Assembly: GCF_000966975.1 (NCBI RefSeq)
Contig: NZ_JZWV01001196.1
Span: 1-5,761, forward strand
Direction of reading: 5' to 3'
DNA length: 5,761 nt
Origin: Streptomyces katrae
GTDB taxonomy: Bacteria; Actinomycetota; Actinomycetes; Streptomycetales; Streptomycetaceae
The notes beneath the pieces were generated by a model. The model was not told the origin of the DNA and ran no database searches. It worked only from the letters and a program-made list of their open reading frames with translations. This document shows positions 4,168 through 5,761 of this stretch, piece after piece. The stretch's first letter is position 1; every line of letters begins with the position of its first letter. Position numbers and translations under genes: made by a program.

Positions 4168-5761
4168 ATGATCTACACCCGCGCCTCCGCGGGAAGCCTG
4201 GAACTGGCCGGGCACGCCGGCATCGACACCGCCACGGCCGAGCAGTGGAGCCACATCCCGCCGCTCGCCGGCGTCGCCCCGCTGGAGGCCCTGACCGAGG
4301 AGCGGCCCGTCTGGCTGGAGAACCTCGGCCGGGCCGCGGACGGCTACCTGCTCATCGGATCCAGACCGGAGCGGTGGCCCTCCCGCGCCTGGATCCCGGT
4401 ACCGGGAGACCCCGCCACCACCGCCGTCGGCTTCTTCCGCGGCGAGCCCGGGCCCTTCGACCAGCGGACGCGGAGCCTGCTGCGCCGGGTGGCCCGGCTG
4501 TGCGGCGGAGCGCTGGGAGCACCCTCGGCGGCGCGGGCCTCGGCCCCCGCCGAGGAGGCCGTCGCGGCGGTCCAGCAGATCTTCGACGCGCTGTCCGAGC
4601 CCGCCGTGCTCCTCACCCCCCTGCGCTCAGCCGACGGCTCGGTGGAGGACTTCCGGATCGACGCGGCGACCGCCGAATCGGTGGACGTCGCGGGCCGCAG
4701 GGGCAGGGAACTGGTCGGCCGCAAGATCCTCGAAACGTATCCCACCGTGGCCGGGACCCCGCTGTGGGACGGCTACCTGGACACCCTGGCCACGGGAACG
4801 GTCTACGAGGGACTCCCGTTCACCTACGAGGAGGTCGCCGCCGGAGTCCCCCGCCACTCCGTCTACTCCGTGCGCGCCTCCCGGCTGGGGGAGCGGCTGG
4901 TGATCTCCTGGATCCGCCGTGACAGCAGCGACCAGGAGGACCGCAGGCTGGCCGACCTCCAGCGCCTGGGCAACCTCGGCTGGGCCAGCTGGAACCTCAC
5001 CACCGACACCGTCCTCTGGTCCGACCAGGTCTACACCGCCTTCCGGCGCGATCCCGCCCTGGGCCCCATGCCCCTGGAGGAACTCCCCGCCCACGTGGTG
5101 CCGGACGACCTGCCGGGGCTCGGCCGGGCCGTCCGGCTGCTGCTCGAGGACGGCCAGGCCATCGACCAGACCTTCCGCATCACCACCGCCGAAGGGGTCC
5201 GCCACCTGAGGATCGTCGCCGAGGCCGGTACCGACACGGACGGCACACCGGTCGAGGTGCACGGCTTCGTCCAGGACGTCACCACGCTGCGCGACACCGA
5301 GATCGCCCTGCGCGAGAGCGAACGCGCGAACCTCGTCCAGCGCGGCATGCTCAGAGCCGAACGCTCCCTCGCCGCAAGGCTCCAGGAAACCCTGCTGCCC
5401 ATCCCCGAGCAGTCCCTGGAACTCGCCGGGCTGCGCGTCGACGTCGCGTACCTGCCGGCCGAGGCCGGGGTGAACGTGGGTGGTGACTGGTACAGCGCCA
5501 TCCCCCTCCCCGACGGCTGCGCCCTCTTCGTCATCGGGGACGTCGCCGGGCACGGCCTGGCCGCCGTCGGCACGATGGCCCAGCTCCGGTTCACCGCCAA
5601 GGGCATGGCGGTCACCGGCTCGGCGCTCCCCGACGTCCTGGGCCGGCTCAACGCCCTCCTGCTCCACACGGCCGCGGAACCGTCCGGGGCCGCCACCGCG
5701 ACCATGGTGATGGCCCGTTACCAGCCGGACGGCCACCGCCTCAGCTGGGTACGGGCCGGAC
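4168..5761 (+). CDS. GAF-PAS-PAS-PP2C (SpoIIE-type) serine phosphatase, C-terminus off the right edge
   Basis: This multidomain sensor phosphatase probably dephosphorylates an anti-anti-sigma factor and so controls an alternative sigma factor. Numbering from ATG 4168: a GAF-like domain (1-112; MIYTRASAGSLELAGHAGID, then GYLLIG and RAWIPVPG) whose first helix seems missing; a PAS domain (135-252, starting VQQIFDALSEPAVLL); a second PAS domain (261-371; LGNLGWASWNLTTDTVLWSD, ending GFVQDVTTL); a linker helix with LQETLLP (405-411); and the PP2C domain with VGGDWYS (D440) and GDVAGHG (D458), the metal-binding aspartates. It is open at the right edge after 531 codons; the rest of the phosphatase core is outside. 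This frame opens after a stop at 4024-4026, and ATG 4168 is its only start codon before the GAF-like region, lacks a ribosome-binding site and sits inside a GAF strand. So it is more likely the continuation of the ANTAR-containing gene than an independent one. Confidence 0.85.
   Translation, partial: MIYTRASAGSLELAGHAGIDTATAEQWSHIPPLAGVAPLEALTEERPVWLENLGRAADGYLLIGSRPERWPSRAWIPVPGDPATTAVGFFRGEPGPFDQRTRSLLRRVARLCGGALGAPSAARASAPAEEAVAAVQQIFDALSEPAVLLTPLRSADGSVEDFRIDAATAESVDVAGRRGRELVGRKILETYPTVAGTPLWDGYLDTLATGTVYEGLPFTYEEVAAGVPRHSVYSVRASRLGERLVISWIRRDSSDQEDRRLADLQRLGNLGWASWNLTTDTVLWSDQVYTAFRRDPALGPMPLEELPAHVVPDDLPGLGRAVRLLLEDGQAIDQTFRITTAEGVRHLRIVAEAGTDTDGTPVEVHGFVQDVTTLRDTEIALRESERANLVQRGMLRAERSLAARLQETLLPIPEQSLELAGLRVDVAYLPAEAGVNVGGDWYSAIPLPDGCALFVIGDVAGHGLAAVGTMAQLRFTAKGMAVTGSALPDVLGRLNALLLHTAAEPSGAATATMVMARYQPDGHRLSWVRAG

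Noticed and set aside
3099..4922. 607-codon plus-strand frame as one protein
   Set aside because: Only 3798 to about 4155 is truly coding (the ANTAR part). The rest is Arg/Pro-rich shadow of the GNAT gene and of the phosphatase frame.
4627..5736. 369-codon minus-strand open frame
   Set aside because: Lies opposite PAS and PP2C domains that have clear catalytic motifs; its own translation is Gly/Asp/Val/Gln-rich with no motif.

Overview
The window is very GC-rich, with strong G/C preference at third codon positions, GTG/ATG starts, ATGA stop-start overlaps, and an ANTAR-PAS-SpoIIE phosphatase. This points to a Streptomyces-like actinomycete chromosome. No RNA gene, insertion sequence or CRISPR array was seen.

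Layout. (1) Positions 1-432, minus strand: the N-terminal 144 residues of an IclR-family regulator that runs off the left edge. (2) Positions 433-668: a divergent control region with several inverted repeats. (3) Positions 669-3708, plus strand: a compact four-gene cassette. It encodes a 29-residue peptide (669-758), a PaaK/F390-synthetase-like adenylate-forming enzyme (830-2252), a nine-helix membrane protein with the YD, GxGD and PA(L)-like motifs of presenilin/signal-peptide-peptidase aspartyl proteases (2249-3199), and a GNAT acetyltransferase (3196-3708). A 12-bp GC stem-loop separates the peptide gene from the enzyme gene. The last three genes are joined by ATGA overlaps. (4) From 3798 to the right edge: an ANTAR domain followed, in another frame, by GAF-like, PAS, PAS and PP2C/SpoIIE phosphatase domains. 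This is probably one protein whose reading frame is broken near 4090-4167.

The cassette is the notable part. The peptide has a cationic N-terminus and a hydrophobic C-terminal half containing one Cys. If inserted in the membrane it would be N-in/C-out. The membrane protein, by the positive-inside rule, is predicted N-out/C-in like signal peptide peptidase, whose known substrates are N-in peptides. My inference is that the peptide is the substrate of the protease, and that the adenylating enzyme and acetyltransferase modify, export or sense it or its fragment, giving a small peptide-derived signal or product. The divergent IclR protein may control it. I recognise no named system with this gene set.

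The adenylating-enzyme gene carries a perfect 10-bp tandem duplication (937-956). Removing one copy joins the well-placed GTG start at 830 to the body of the gene in one frame. As given, the gene is frameshifted: a mutation, a phase-variation switch or a sequence error. A second apparent frameshift lies in the ANTAR-phosphatase gene, so base accuracy should be considered for both.
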